Shown: positions 26,001 through 34,170 of the stretch, in pieces
Numbering within the stretch: position 1 is the stretch's first letter
Layout of the letters: each line of letters starts with the position of its first letter
From: Roseiarcus sp963764955
GTDB lineage: Bacteria; Pseudomonadota; Alphaproteobacteria; Rhizobiales; Beijerinckiaceae
Length of the DNA stretch: 64,000 nt
NCBI GenBank assembly: GCA_963764955.1
Contig: CAVXVE010000031.1
Location: 62,001-126,000 of the forward strand
Direction of reading: 5' to 3'
Made by a program: the position numbers and the translations under genes
Notes under the pieces: generated by a model
Seen by the model: the letters and a program-made list of their open reading frames with translations, nothing else
Database searches by the model: none
What the model was told of the DNA's origin: nothing

Positions 26001-27792
26001 ATGAGCCGTCGAGGCGGCGCCGTCGGCCTGGCCGCCTCGATCGTGATCGCCTGTGTCTGCGTGGGCCTCATCGCATGGCGATCGATGGCGACGAGGCCCC
26101 ATCCTCCTGCGCCCATCCCAGCCGCGCCAATCCCGGTGGTCGAAGGTCCGGAGCAGGGAATAAGGCTTTCGACGATTATCGACCTGCCGGGGGATCCGGT
26201 GCTTGTGCGAAGGGGCGCGGTTGAGGCGCCGAAGGACGCTCTCGTCTCTGTCCCGGCGAAGCTCGGGCAGGAGGCGCCGAAGACCCCGGGCAAGGCCTTT
26301 TTCGTCAATTCGACCCTGCTCCCGACCACTGGCGGCTACATGGGGAAATTCCAGGAAGCCGGCCAGGAAGCCGAGGCGCTCGCAGTCCAGTTAGCGGCGA
26401 ACTCGGCGCAAATGGCGGCCGCTCAAAACGAGCCGGATTACGGCTCGGACGATGACGGGGGCGCCGACACGCCGGCGAACGCCGAGAGCCAGTTTTTGAC
26501 GAGCGCGAATAGCAACGAGCTTGAGATAAACCAGGGCGGATCGCGCGGGCAGCCGCAGCTGAAGGAAACCATCCTCAAGCCTCTGGTGGCCGACACCATC
26601 AGCAATCTCCTGATCGCCAACGGCTACAGCGCCGACAGCGCGCGCATGATCGAAAGCGCCGCGAAGGACTCGCCCGCCCATATCCAGACGCTGCCGCCGC
26701 AATCCACGGCCTTGGCCGTGGGCGCATTGGACCTCGCGGGCGAGTATCGGATCAAGCAGATCGCGATCTTCGAGAACGGCGAATATGTCATCACCATCGC
26801 CGCCAAGGACGACGGGGGTTACGAGCAGGCGGCCGAGCCGATCATACCCGCGGACCTGCTCGACGATTCCCTCAGGAGCCAACCGCCGGCGACGCATTTT
26901 ACGATCGCGGATGGAGTCTATAGCGCTGGCATCCGTAGCGGAATGCCGGATTCCGTCATCCGCGAAACCATCCAGCTCATCAGCCGCCTGGCCGACCTGC
27001 GCTCGCCGCTGCAGGCCGACCAGACCTTGCGCGTTCTGTTCGAGCCCGAGTTCCGGGACAAGGCCAAAGCGAGCGGCAAGGTCGTCTACGTCAGCCTGCA
27101 TGGAAACTCGATCGCCGTCGATTGCTATTCGTTCGAAGGGAGCGACGGCGCCTTTCGCTGCTTCGATCCGAAGGCGGGCAGCGAGTTCTGGCGGCGGAGA
27201 ATCGAACCCGACGCCGCCGTTTTTGGGCAACAGCGGAGCCACAAGCGTCGGAGGAATCCTGACCCCGATCAAGGGCGCTCCGATCACGTCGCTGTTCGGG
27301 CTCCGCTTTCACCCCATCCTGCACATCCTGCGATTGCACGCCGGAATCGATTTTGGGGCGCCAGTCGGCTCGCTCGTTCGCGCCGCGGCGGACGGGAAGG
27401 TCGAGATCGCCGGGCCCGTTTCCGGATTCGGTAACCATATCCGCATCCAGCACGCCGGATTCGAGACCTCCTATTCGCACCTCTCCGAAATCCCCGCCTC
27501 GATCGATCCCGGCGTCGAGGTCAAGCAGGGCGACATCATCGCGCTCTCCGGCAATACCGGACTGTCGACCGGCCCGCACTTGCACTTCGAGTTCTATCTC
27601 AACCGGGAAGCGGTCGACCCTCTGCCCCATCTCGGCTCGGAGATTCAGACGGCGGCGGCCGCGCTGAAAGGCCCGATCATGGCGACCGCAACCGCCGCAG
27701 CGCCGCCGCCCGGCGTCACGTCGGCCGAAATCGCCGCCTTTCCGGCGATCAAGGCTTATCTCGACCAGGAGATCACGAGCCTGATGAATTAG
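26001..27792 (+). CDS. M23-family peptidoglycan endopeptidase (LytM/DD-endopeptidase-like), apparent frameshift
   Basis: An N-terminal membrane anchor (VGLAASIVIACVCVGLIAW) is followed by a large low-complexity/LysM-less region and a C-terminal M23 domain: ITSLFGLRFHPILHILRLHAGIDFGAPVGSLVRAAADG, YSHLS, GLSTGPHLHFEFY. The zinc ligands (H in LHAGID, D, and HxH in HLHFE) are present. The N-terminal part and the M23 domain are in different frames. GAGTTC at 27183 with one T removed joins them as GSESGGGESNPTPPFLG, giving 596 residues. It may open peptidoglycan for T6SS trans-envelope assembly; this is inferred from its position between ompA-like and tssB genes. Confidence 0.82.
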
Positions 27793-27855
27793 CGCGCCCG
27801 CCCACCTCAGACCTGTTGAAGCTCGTGCGAATTTTCGCTCGCGGCGGTCGAGCGG

Positions 27856-27871
27856 TGTGACGCGCGTCACA
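27856..27871 (+). promoter_or_regulatory. Perfect CRP-type palindrome upstream of tssB
   Basis: TGTGACGCGCGTCACA is a 16-base perfect palindrome equal to the CRP/FNR-family consensus TGTGA-N6-TCACA. It lies in the 150-base gap between the M23 peptidase gene and tssB, centred about 20 bases upstream of a candidate -35 box. A second such site is at 48223 in the other main T6SS promoter region. A CRP-like activator of T6SS is inferred. Confidence 0.6.
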
Positions 27872-27882
27872 GCGCCGCCATA

Positions 27883-27910
27883 TTGCGTTCCCCCATAATT
27901 CTAGTACTGT
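27883..27910 (+). promoter_or_regulatory. Probable promoter of the tssB operon
   Basis: TTGCGT at 27883-27888, a 16-base spacer and TACTGT at 27905-27910, just downstream of the CRP-type palindrome and about 35 bases before the GTG start of tssB. The geometry (palindrome centre near -53) suits activation by a CRP-family regulator. Motif match only. Confidence 0.45.
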
Positions 27911-27943
27911 GTGTGGCTTATATTGAGCGCTAGGGGAAACGTC

Positions 27944-28480
27944 GTGGCGTCAAACAGCAATTCCGGACAAAAGTTCATTTCCCGCAACCGCAAACCGCGC
28001 GTCCATATTACTTACGAAGATCCTTACGACGCGGAGAAGCTGGTCGAGCTTCCTTTTGTCATGGGGGTTCTCGCGGACCTCTCGGGCAACGCTTCCCCTG
28101 TCGCCAAACCGGACATGGCCGAGCGGAAGTTCCTGGACATCGACATGGACAATTTCGACAAGCGCTTGGCCGCGATCGAGCCGACGGTGTCGATGCGGGT
28201 GCCAAACAAGCTGGGCGCCGACGAAGGCTCGGAGAAGCTCGGGGTCACTCTGAAATTCGCCAAGATGGATGATTTTTCCCCAGCCGCAATCGCACGCCAG
28301 GTTCCGGCGATGGCCAAGCTTCTTGCAGCGCGCGAGCAGCTGGCGAACCTCTTGAAGTACATGGACGGCAAGGCGGCGGCTGAGGAGACGCTCAAGAAGC
28401 TGCTCGCCGATCCTCAACTGATGGCGGCGATGAAGACCAAGCTTGATCAGAGACCGTCGCCTGACGGCGCGACTCAATAA
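27944..28480 (+). CDS. tssB: T6SS contractile sheath small subunit TssB (VipA/ImpB)
   Basis: A GTG at 27944 with GGGGA just upstream was taken as start; the frame is open 11 codons further but with no better site. The 178-residue product has the TssB core RVHITYEDPYDAEKLVELPFVMGVLADLSG, ERKFLDIDMDNFDKRLAAIEPTV and KLGVTLKFAKMDDFSP. It forms the contractile sheath with TssC around the Hcp tube and is the first gene of the plus-strand T6SS operon. A clear ribosome binding site (AAGGAG) for tssC follows the stop. Confidence 0.94.
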   Translation: MASNSNSGQKFISRNRKPRVHITYEDPYDAEKLVELPFVMGVLADLSGNASPVAKPDMAERKFLDIDMDNFDKRLAAIEPTVSMRVPNKLGADEGSEKLGVTLKFAKMDDFSPAAIARQVPAMAKLLAAREQLANLLKYMDGKAAAEETLKKLLADPQLMAAMKTKLDQRPSPDGATQ

Positions 28481-28491
28481 GGAGTTTGGAC

Positions 28492-29988
28492 ATGGCCACG
28501 GCGCAGGAAGAGCAGAAGGCTCGGGGCGGCGAGACGGCGCTCGCCGAAGCGGACGAGTTCTCGAGCCTGCTCAAGCAGAATTTCAAGCCGCGAACGGAGC
28601 GCGCGGCAAGCGAGGTCGAGAGCGCGGTGCAAACGCTCGTCACCCAGGCGCTCGCGGACTCGACCGTCGTCAAGGACCAGGTGCTCGATACGATCGAGGA
28701 GATGATCGCCCGCCTCGACGAGAAGCTGACGGCGCAGATGAACGAAGTGCTGCATGCGCCCGAATTCCAGCAACTGGAGAGCGCCTGGCGCGGGCTCTCC
28801 TATCTCGTTTTCAACTCCGAGACCGACGCGACGCTCAAAATCCGCGTCCTGAATGTCGGCAAGGCGGAGCTTTATCGCCACCTCAAGAACTATCCCGGAG
28901 CGCGCTGGGACCAGAGCCCGCTGTTCAAGGCGGTCTACGAGAGCGAGTTCGGCACCTTGGGCGGCGAGCCCTATGGCGCGCTTGTCGCCGACTTTGCGTT
29001 CAGCCATGCGCCGACCGACGTGCAGTTGCTTCGCGACCTGTCGAAGATCGCGTCCGCTTCGCTCGCGCCGCTGATCACCAACGCCGACCCCAATCTGATG
29101 GGCATGGATTCGTGGCGCGAACTGATGAATCCGCGCGACATCGGAAAGCTGATGGACACGCCGGATTACGCCGCCTGGAAGGGCCTGCGCGATTCCGTCG
29201 ACAGCCGCTATGTCGCCTTGTGCATGCCGCGCGTTCTCGCGCGCCTGCCCTATGGCGCCAAGTCCGAACCGGTGGAGGAATTCGCCCTCGAGGAGGAGAC
29301 GGACGGCCATCGAGGCGAAAAGTACGCCTGGATGAACGCAGGGTATGTGATGGCCGCCAACATCAACCGGGCCTTCAAGGAATACGGATGGACGGTGCGA
29401 ATCCGCGGCGTCGAATCCGGCGGCGAGGTGCTCAATCTGCCGACCCACACCTTCCCGACTGACGACGGGGGCGTGGACCTGAAATGTCCGACCGAGATCG
29501 CCATCACCGACCGGCGCGAGAGCGAATTGTCGAAGGCGGGGGTCATCTCGATCATTCATCGCAAGAACACCGACAAGGCGGCGTTCATCGGCGCGCAATC
29601 CGTTTATAAGCCCAAGCTGATGGACAGCCCCGAAGCGACGGCGTCGGAGAATTTGTCGGCCCGCATTCCCTACATGTTCGCAGTGTCGCGCTTCGCGCAC
29701 TACCTGAAATGCATGGTGCGCGACAAGATCGGCTCGACCAAGGAGAAGGATCAGCTCGAGCGCTGGCTTAACAATTGGATCGTCCGTTACGTGGACGCCA
29801 ACCCGAAGACTTCGAGCGAGGAAACCAAAGCCCGCAAGCCGCTCGCCGGAGCGAAAGTGACCGTGGTCCCGAATGAAGAGAACCCCGGCTATTACTCGGC
29901 GAGCGTCTGGCTGCGGCCGCATTTCCAGCTCGAAGGCATGGACATCGGAATGAGTCTTGTCGCCTCGCTCGAGGAGCGCAAGAGCTGA
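28492..29988 (+). CDS. tssC: T6SS contractile sheath large subunit TssC (VipB/ImpC)
   Basis: The ATG at 28492 is preceded by AAGGAG and gives 498 residues, the normal TssC length. Typical segments are ESAWRGLSYLVFNSETDATLKIRVLNV, LVADFAFSHAPTDVQLLRDLSKIAS, FMPRVLARLPYG-type (CMPRVLARLPYG), GEKYAWMNAGYVMAANINRAF and the C-terminal PGYYSASVWLRPHFQLEGMDIGMSLVASL. It assembles with TssB into the sheath whose contraction fires the needle. It is intact, unlike several neighbours. Confidence 0.96.
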   Translation: MATAQEEQKARGGETALAEADEFSSLLKQNFKPRTERAASEVESAVQTLVTQALADSTVVKDQVLDTIEEMIARLDEKLTAQMNEVLHAPEFQQLESAWRGLSYLVFNSETDATLKIRVLNVGKAELYRHLKNYPGARWDQSPLFKAVYESEFGTLGGEPYGALVADFAFSHAPTDVQLLRDLSKIASASLAPLITNADPNLMGMDSWRELMNPRDIGKLMDTPDYAAWKGLRDSVDSRYVALCMPRVLARLPYGAKSEPVEEFALEEETDGHRGEKYAWMNAGYVMAANINRAFKEYGWTVRIRGVESGGEVLNLPTHTFPTDDGGVDLKCPTEIAITDRRESELSKAGVISIIHRKNTDKAAFIGAQSVYKPKLMDSPEATASENLSARIPYMFAVSRFAHYLKCMVRDKIGSTKEKDQLERWLNNWIVRYVDANPKTSSEETKARKPLAGAKVTVVPNEENPGYYSASVWLRPHFQLEGMDIGMSLVASLEERKS

Positions 29989-30084
29989 TGGGGTATCGGC
30001 CGGGCTCGGAGAAAAGGGCAACGCCGAGGCGGTAATCGTGCGTATTGATAAAATCGGTTTTCTTTGAAACGAGGAGGGATTGTT

Positions 30085-30570
30085 ATGCCGGACGACATGT
30101 TTCTTGAGCTCGAAAACGTGGCGGGCGAGTTGAAGGACCAGAAATTCAGTGGCAAGATCGACATCTATGGGTTCAGTTGGGGAGTGTCGAACATAGGCTC
30201 CGGCGGGTACGGCGGCGGTTCGGGCGTCGGCAAGGTGAATGTCAACGATGTTTCGATCATGAAGAAGGTCGATAAAGCCTCGGCCGACCTCATCCGCTTC
30301 TGCGCCCAGGGAAAACATATCGACAGCGGCAAGATCCACGTCCGCAAGGCCGGAGGAGACAGTCCGCTCGAATATTTGACCTATGAGATGAACGAGGTTT
30401 TCGTCACGTCCGTGCAACAAAGCGACTCCTCGGGAGCCGACGTCGCCCAGGAATCGATCAGCCTGAATTTTTCCAAGATCAAGGTGACCTACAATCTTCA
30501 GAGCGCGGAGGGCGCGAATGAAGCGGCGCCGGACGTCACCCTCGACGTCAAGAAGAACTCTTTCACCTAG
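30085..30570 (+). CDS. hcp: T6SS tube protein Hcp (TssD)
   Basis: The ATG at 30085, ten bases after GAGGAGG, gives a 161-residue Hcp: MFLELENVAGELKDQKFSGKIDIYGFSWGVSN, KVNVNDVSIMKKVDKASADLIRFCAQGKHI and a C-terminal ISLNFSKIKVTYNLQ. Hcp hexamers stack into the inner tube and can carry effectors; the short extra C-terminal stretch of about 15 residues (EGANEAAPDVTLDVKKNSFT) is ordinary for alphaproteobacterial Hcp. It lies between tssC and tssE, as in the rhizobial imp cluster. Confidence 0.94.
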   Translation: MPDDMFLELENVAGELKDQKFSGKIDIYGFSWGVSNIGSGGYGGGSGVGKVNVNDVSIMKKVDKASADLIRFCAQGKHIDSGKIHVRKAGGDSPLEYLTYEMNEVFVTSVQQSDSSGADVAQESISLNFSKIKVTYNLQSAEGANEAAPDVTLDVKKNSFT

Positions 30571-30694
30571 CGCGTCGCGAGCATCGCCGGGTCCGGAGCC
30601 ACCGCGAAAGGCGCAAGCGTAAGAAGACGAAGGTTGTCGGCGGCGAGGCGAGACTTGGCGAACTCGGGAAAACGATCGTCTGACTCCGCCGCTC

Positions 30695-31198
30695 ATGCAG
30701 GCGTTCCGAGCGGCGCATCATTCGCGCGACGCCAGGACCCGGTCGGACGTTCGCGAGGGCGGGGAGCGGGTCCTCTCCTCGCGGCGGATGTCCAGCCGGA
30801 CGCCCATTTCCGAGAGCGAGCTCAGAAAGATCGTCATTTCGGACGTGGGCGCCCTGCTCAACACGGTGAATCTCAATTCTGCTCAGAACCTGTCGGAGGC
30901 GCCGGAGGTCGGCAAGTCGATTCTCAACTTCGGCTTTCCTGATATCGCGCGCCTCTCGATTGACGAGAACGCCGTTTTTCAGATCGCCCAGGAGCTCGAG
31001 GCGGCGCTGAGAGACTTTGAGCCGAGGCTTGTGCGCGGTTCGATCAAGGCCCGCCGGGACGAGACGGTCTCGCCGAACGAGCTCAGGGTCAGGTTTCTCG
31101 TGAGCGCCGCGCTCAGGATGCAGCCGGTCGACGTTCCAGTGCAATTCGTCGCTGAGGTGGAGCTCGATTCCGGCAAGCTCAAAATCGACCGGCTTTGA
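30695..31198 (+). CDS. tssE: T6SS baseplate protein TssE (gp25-like); true start probably further upstream
   Basis: The frame from ATG 30695 encodes 167 residues: an N-terminal FRAAHHSRDARTRSDVREGGERVL segment, then the gp25 core SELRKIVISDVGALLNTVNL and VGKSILNFGFPDIARLS. The same frame upstream of the ATG reads DRLTPPLM, a typical TssE N-terminus, but has no start codon before an in-frame stop. An indel near the GACTC at 30682 would join it to another frame (start TTG 30634). I therefore regard the start as unresolved. TssE nucleates the sheath on the baseplate with TssF/TssG. Confidence 0.85.
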   Translation: MQAFRAAHHSRDARTRSDVREGGERVLSSRRMSSRTPISESELRKIVISDVGALLNTVNLNSAQNLSEAPEVGKSILNFGFPDIARLSIDENAVFQIAQELEAALRDFEPRLVRGSIKARRDETVSPNELRVRFLVSAALRMQPVDVPVQFVAEVELDSGKLKIDRL

Positions 31199-31201
31199 GC
31201 G

Positions 31202-33157
31202 ATGGACCGGGAATTCCTGAGGTTCTACAATCAGGAGCTCGCAATCCTGCGCGAGCAGGCGGCCGAGTTCGCTGACGACTACCCAGGCATCGCGGAGCGG
31301 CTCGGAGGGGTCGTTGGCGACACCGCCGATCCGATGATCGCCGGGCTTCTCGAGGGCGCCGCGTTTCTGGCCGCCCGCGTCCAGCTCAAGCTCAAGCACG
31401 AGTTCGCCGACTTCACCACGAACCTGATCGACCAGCTCGCGCCGCACTATCTCGCGCCGACCCCTTCCTTCGTTCTCGTCCAGGCGCGGCCCAAATTCGG
31501 CGACCCCGCGCTCCGCGACGGGAGGACCATCGAGCAAGGCGCCATGTTCGAGGCCACGTACCTCGAGGCGCAACGCAACGTCGCCTGCCGGTTCACGCTT
31601 GCCGAGCCGATCACGCTCTGGCCGTTCGAGATCGTCAAGGCGGAATATCTGACGAGTTCGGGAGCGTTCCAGGCGCTCGTCCCGAACGCCGGCGTCGGCT
31701 GCGCCGCGAGCCTGCGGCTTGGGCTCACCGTGCGAAGCGCCATGAAAGCGGAAGACGAGCCCGCGGACAAGGAAGCGCAGACCCGCCCGGAGCTGCGATT
31801 TTCGTCCTACCGGGTGAAGTCGCTGCGCTTCCATCTGCTTGGCCAGGAAACCGACGCGGTCGCGATGTACGAGCAGCTGTTCGCGCATTGCACTGGCGTC
31901 TATTTTCGCATGCTCGACGCTTTCGGCGATCCGGTCGTCTTGCCCGCGCGCGCCGACATGATCCGCCAGATCGGTTTCGGGGAGCACGAGGCCCTCATCC
32001 CCAACGACAACCAGCTGTTCCGCGGGTTCGACTTCCTGCGCGACTATTTCGCGTTTCCGCGCCGCTTCCTCGGCTTCGACCTCATCGATCTCGACACCGT
32101 GGCCTCGCGCCTCGGCGCGAAGTCGATCGACATCGTTTTCGCCTTCGACGACGTCAATCCTCAATTGGCCGCGGCGGTGCGCAAGGAAATGTTCGCGCTC
32201 TACATTGCGCCGGGCGCCAACCTCTTCGAGAAGCGGCTGGACCGGATCCCCGTCAAGTCCAATCAGTTTGAATATCAGGTCATCCCCGATCGGAGCCGCC
32301 CGCTCGATTTCGAGCCCAATCGTATCGTTCAGGTGTTCGCCCACGTGCCGGGAGCGCCGCAGAAGCTTGCCGTCGAGCCGCTCTATTCCGCGAGGGCGGC
32401 GCGCAGCGCCACCGGGCTTACCTATACGGTGCGCCGCTTGCCCCGGCGGCGCACCGCCGACGAAAGGAAATACGGCTCGCTTTCCGATTACGCCGGCACC
32501 GACGTCTTTCTGTCGCTGGGCGAACGAGCGGACCCGGACGAAACTCTGCGCGTGGCCGAGCTCAGCGTCGACGCGCTCTGCACCAACCGCCATCTGGCCG
32601 CGCAGCTTCCGGTAGGCGAGGGCGGCGCCGACTTCCGCTTCCTCGAGGACACGGAGCTCGAGCTCAGCTGCGTTGGCGGTCCGACCAAAGCGCTCGAGCC
32701 ATCGCTGACCTCGATCGAGGGAAGAGGACTGGACGCCTCGACGGGCGAGGTCGCCTGGCGCCTCATCAGCATGCTGAGCCTCAATCATCTGGGGCTCGTC
32801 GACCGGGCCGACGACGGCGCCAAGGCGCTTCGCGAGACGCTCGTTCTGTTCGCCGATCTTTCCGACGCCGCGGCGGAAGCCAAGATTCGCGGCGTGCGCA
32901 GCCTCAAGGCGCGTCCGGTCGTGCGCCGATTGCGCCAGGCGTCCGGCGCGGCCGCGGCCCGCGGGCTTGAGCTGACCGTCGTCCTCGAAGGCAAGGCCTT
33001 CGAAGGCTCGGGCGCCTTCCTTCTGGGCGCGGTGCTCGACCGCTTCTTCGCCGAATATGTGGCGATCAACCACTTCACCCAGACGGTCGTGCGCACTGTC
33101 GAGCGCGGAGAGATGATGCGCTGGCCGCCGCGCATCGGCTTGAGAGGCGTCCTGTGA
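31202..33157 (+). CDS. tssF: T6SS baseplate subunit TssF (ImpG/VasA)
   Basis: 651 residues starting MDREFLRFYNQELAILREQAAEFADDYPG, a recognisable TssF N-terminus, with LLEGAAFLAARVQLKLKHEFADFTTNLIDQLAPHYLAPTPSF close behind and a C-terminal RFFAEYVAINHFTQTVVRTVERGEMMRWPPR. TssF forms the baseplate wedge with TssG and TssE. It begins four bases after tssE and its stop overlaps the tssG start (GTGA). Intact. Confidence 0.94.
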   Translation: MDREFLRFYNQELAILREQAAEFADDYPGIAERLGGVVGDTADPMIAGLLEGAAFLAARVQLKLKHEFADFTTNLIDQLAPHYLAPTPSFVLVQARPKFGDPALRDGRTIEQGAMFEATYLEAQRNVACRFTLAEPITLWPFEIVKAEYLTSSGAFQALVPNAGVGCAASLRLGLTVRSAMKAEDEPADKEAQTRPELRFSSYRVKSLRFHLLGQETDAVAMYEQLFAHCTGVYFRMLDAFGDPVVLPARADMIRQIGFGEHEALIPNDNQLFRGFDFLRDYFAFPRRFLGFDLIDLDTVASRLGAKSIDIVFAFDDVNPQLAAAVRKEMFALYIAPGANLFEKRLDRIPVKSNQFEYQVIPDRSRPLDFEPNRIVQVFAHVPGAPQKLAVEPLYSARAARSATGLTYTVRRLPRRRTADERKYGSLSDYAGTDVFLSLGERADPDETLRVAELSVDALCTNRHLAAQLPVGEGGADFRFLEDTELELSCVGGPTKALEPSLTSIEGRGLDASTGEVAWRLISMLSLNHLGLVDRADDGAKALRETLVLFADLSDAAAEAKIRGVRSLKARPVVRRLRQASGAAAARGLELTVVLEGKAFEGSGAFLLGAVLDRFFAEYVAINHFTQTVVRTVERGEMMRWPPRIGLRGVL

Positions 33158-34158
33158 GCTTCCGCGCCGAACTCGAGGCCGAGCCGTGGCGCTTCGACCT
33201 CCTCAGCGTGCTGCGGCGCCTCGAGCGGGAGAACCCGGGCAAGCCGCGCATTGGCGAGGCGCGCCGGCTCGAGGACGAATTCGTCGAAATCGCGCAGGAC
33301 CCGTATCTCGAATTCGCCGACTCGAATCTCGTAGCCGCGACGGTCGAAGAGAGCGGGCGCATGCGTCTCAAAGCGCGTTTCTTGGGCATGTTCGGTCCTC
33401 AGGGCGCCCTGCCGCTGACCACGACCGAAGAGGCGTATAGCTGGCTTCTCGAACGCGACGATGCCTTTCCTCGTTTCGTCGACATCTTCCAGCGCCGCTT
33501 TCTCGCGCTGTTCTTTCGCGCCTGGGCGGACGCGCGTCCGATCACCCAGCACGACCGGCCCGACGAGGACCGGTTTCGCGCCTATATCGGCGCGATGATC
33601 GGCATCGGGACGCCGGCTTTTCGCGACGCCGACTCGATCTCCGATTTCGCCAAGCTGCAATATGCCGGGCTGCTCGCCGCGCGGGTCAAGAGCGCCTCGC
33701 GGCTGCGCGCCTGCCTCACGAGCTTTCTCGAGACGCGTGTCGAGATCGAGGAATTCGTCGGCGGCTGGCTCGAGCTCGACCCGGCTGAGCGCACGCGTGT
33801 CGGCCAGGCCAATAGCCGGCTCGGCCAGGATTGCGTCGCGGGCGCGAGCATGTACACCGTCAGCGACAAGTTCCGCATCCGCGTCTTTGTGCGCGACATC
33901 AAGCATTTCCGGGAGTTTCTGCCCGGCTCGCCGCTGGCGCGGCAAATCGCCGACGCGGTCTATCTTTACCTCGGCCACGAATACGACTGGGACATGGAGG
34001 TCGCGATTCCCGCCGGCGAGATCACGCCCGTGCGACTCGGCCGCGACGCCGAGATCGGATGGACGAGCTGGATGTCGCCGAACTGGTCGAAGACCGACGA
34101 GACGTACCGCCGGGACGCGCGGTTCCACGTGGTCAGCCGCCTCGAGAGCGCGAAATAG
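33154..34158 (+). CDS. tssG: T6SS baseplate subunit TssG (ImpH/VasB)
   Basis: 334 residues with a GTG start overlapping the tssF stop. Family segments are WRFDLLSVLRRLERENPGKPRIGEA, ARFLGMFGPQGALPLTTTEEA, FLALFFRAWADARPITQHDRPDEDRF and the C-terminal LGRDAEIGWTSWM. It is the second wedge protein of the baseplate. Twelve bases separate it from tssH. Intact and of normal length. Confidence 0.94.
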   Translation: MSFRAELEAEPWRFDLLSVLRRLERENPGKPRIGEARRLEDEFVEIAQDPYLEFADSNLVAATVEESGRMRLKARFLGMFGPQGALPLTTTEEAYSWLLERDDAFPRFVDIFQRRFLALFFRAWADARPITQHDRPDEDRFRAYIGAMIGIGTPAFRDADSISDFAKLQYAGLLAARVKSASRLRACLTSFLETRVEIEEFVGGWLELDPAERTRVGQANSRLGQDCVAGASMYTVSDKFRIRVFVRDIKHFREFLPGSPLARQIADAVYLYLGHEYDWDMEVAIPAGEITPVRLGRDAEIGWTSWMSPNWSKTDETYRRDARFHVVSRLESAK

Positions 34159-34170
34159 GGAGATTCGCCC

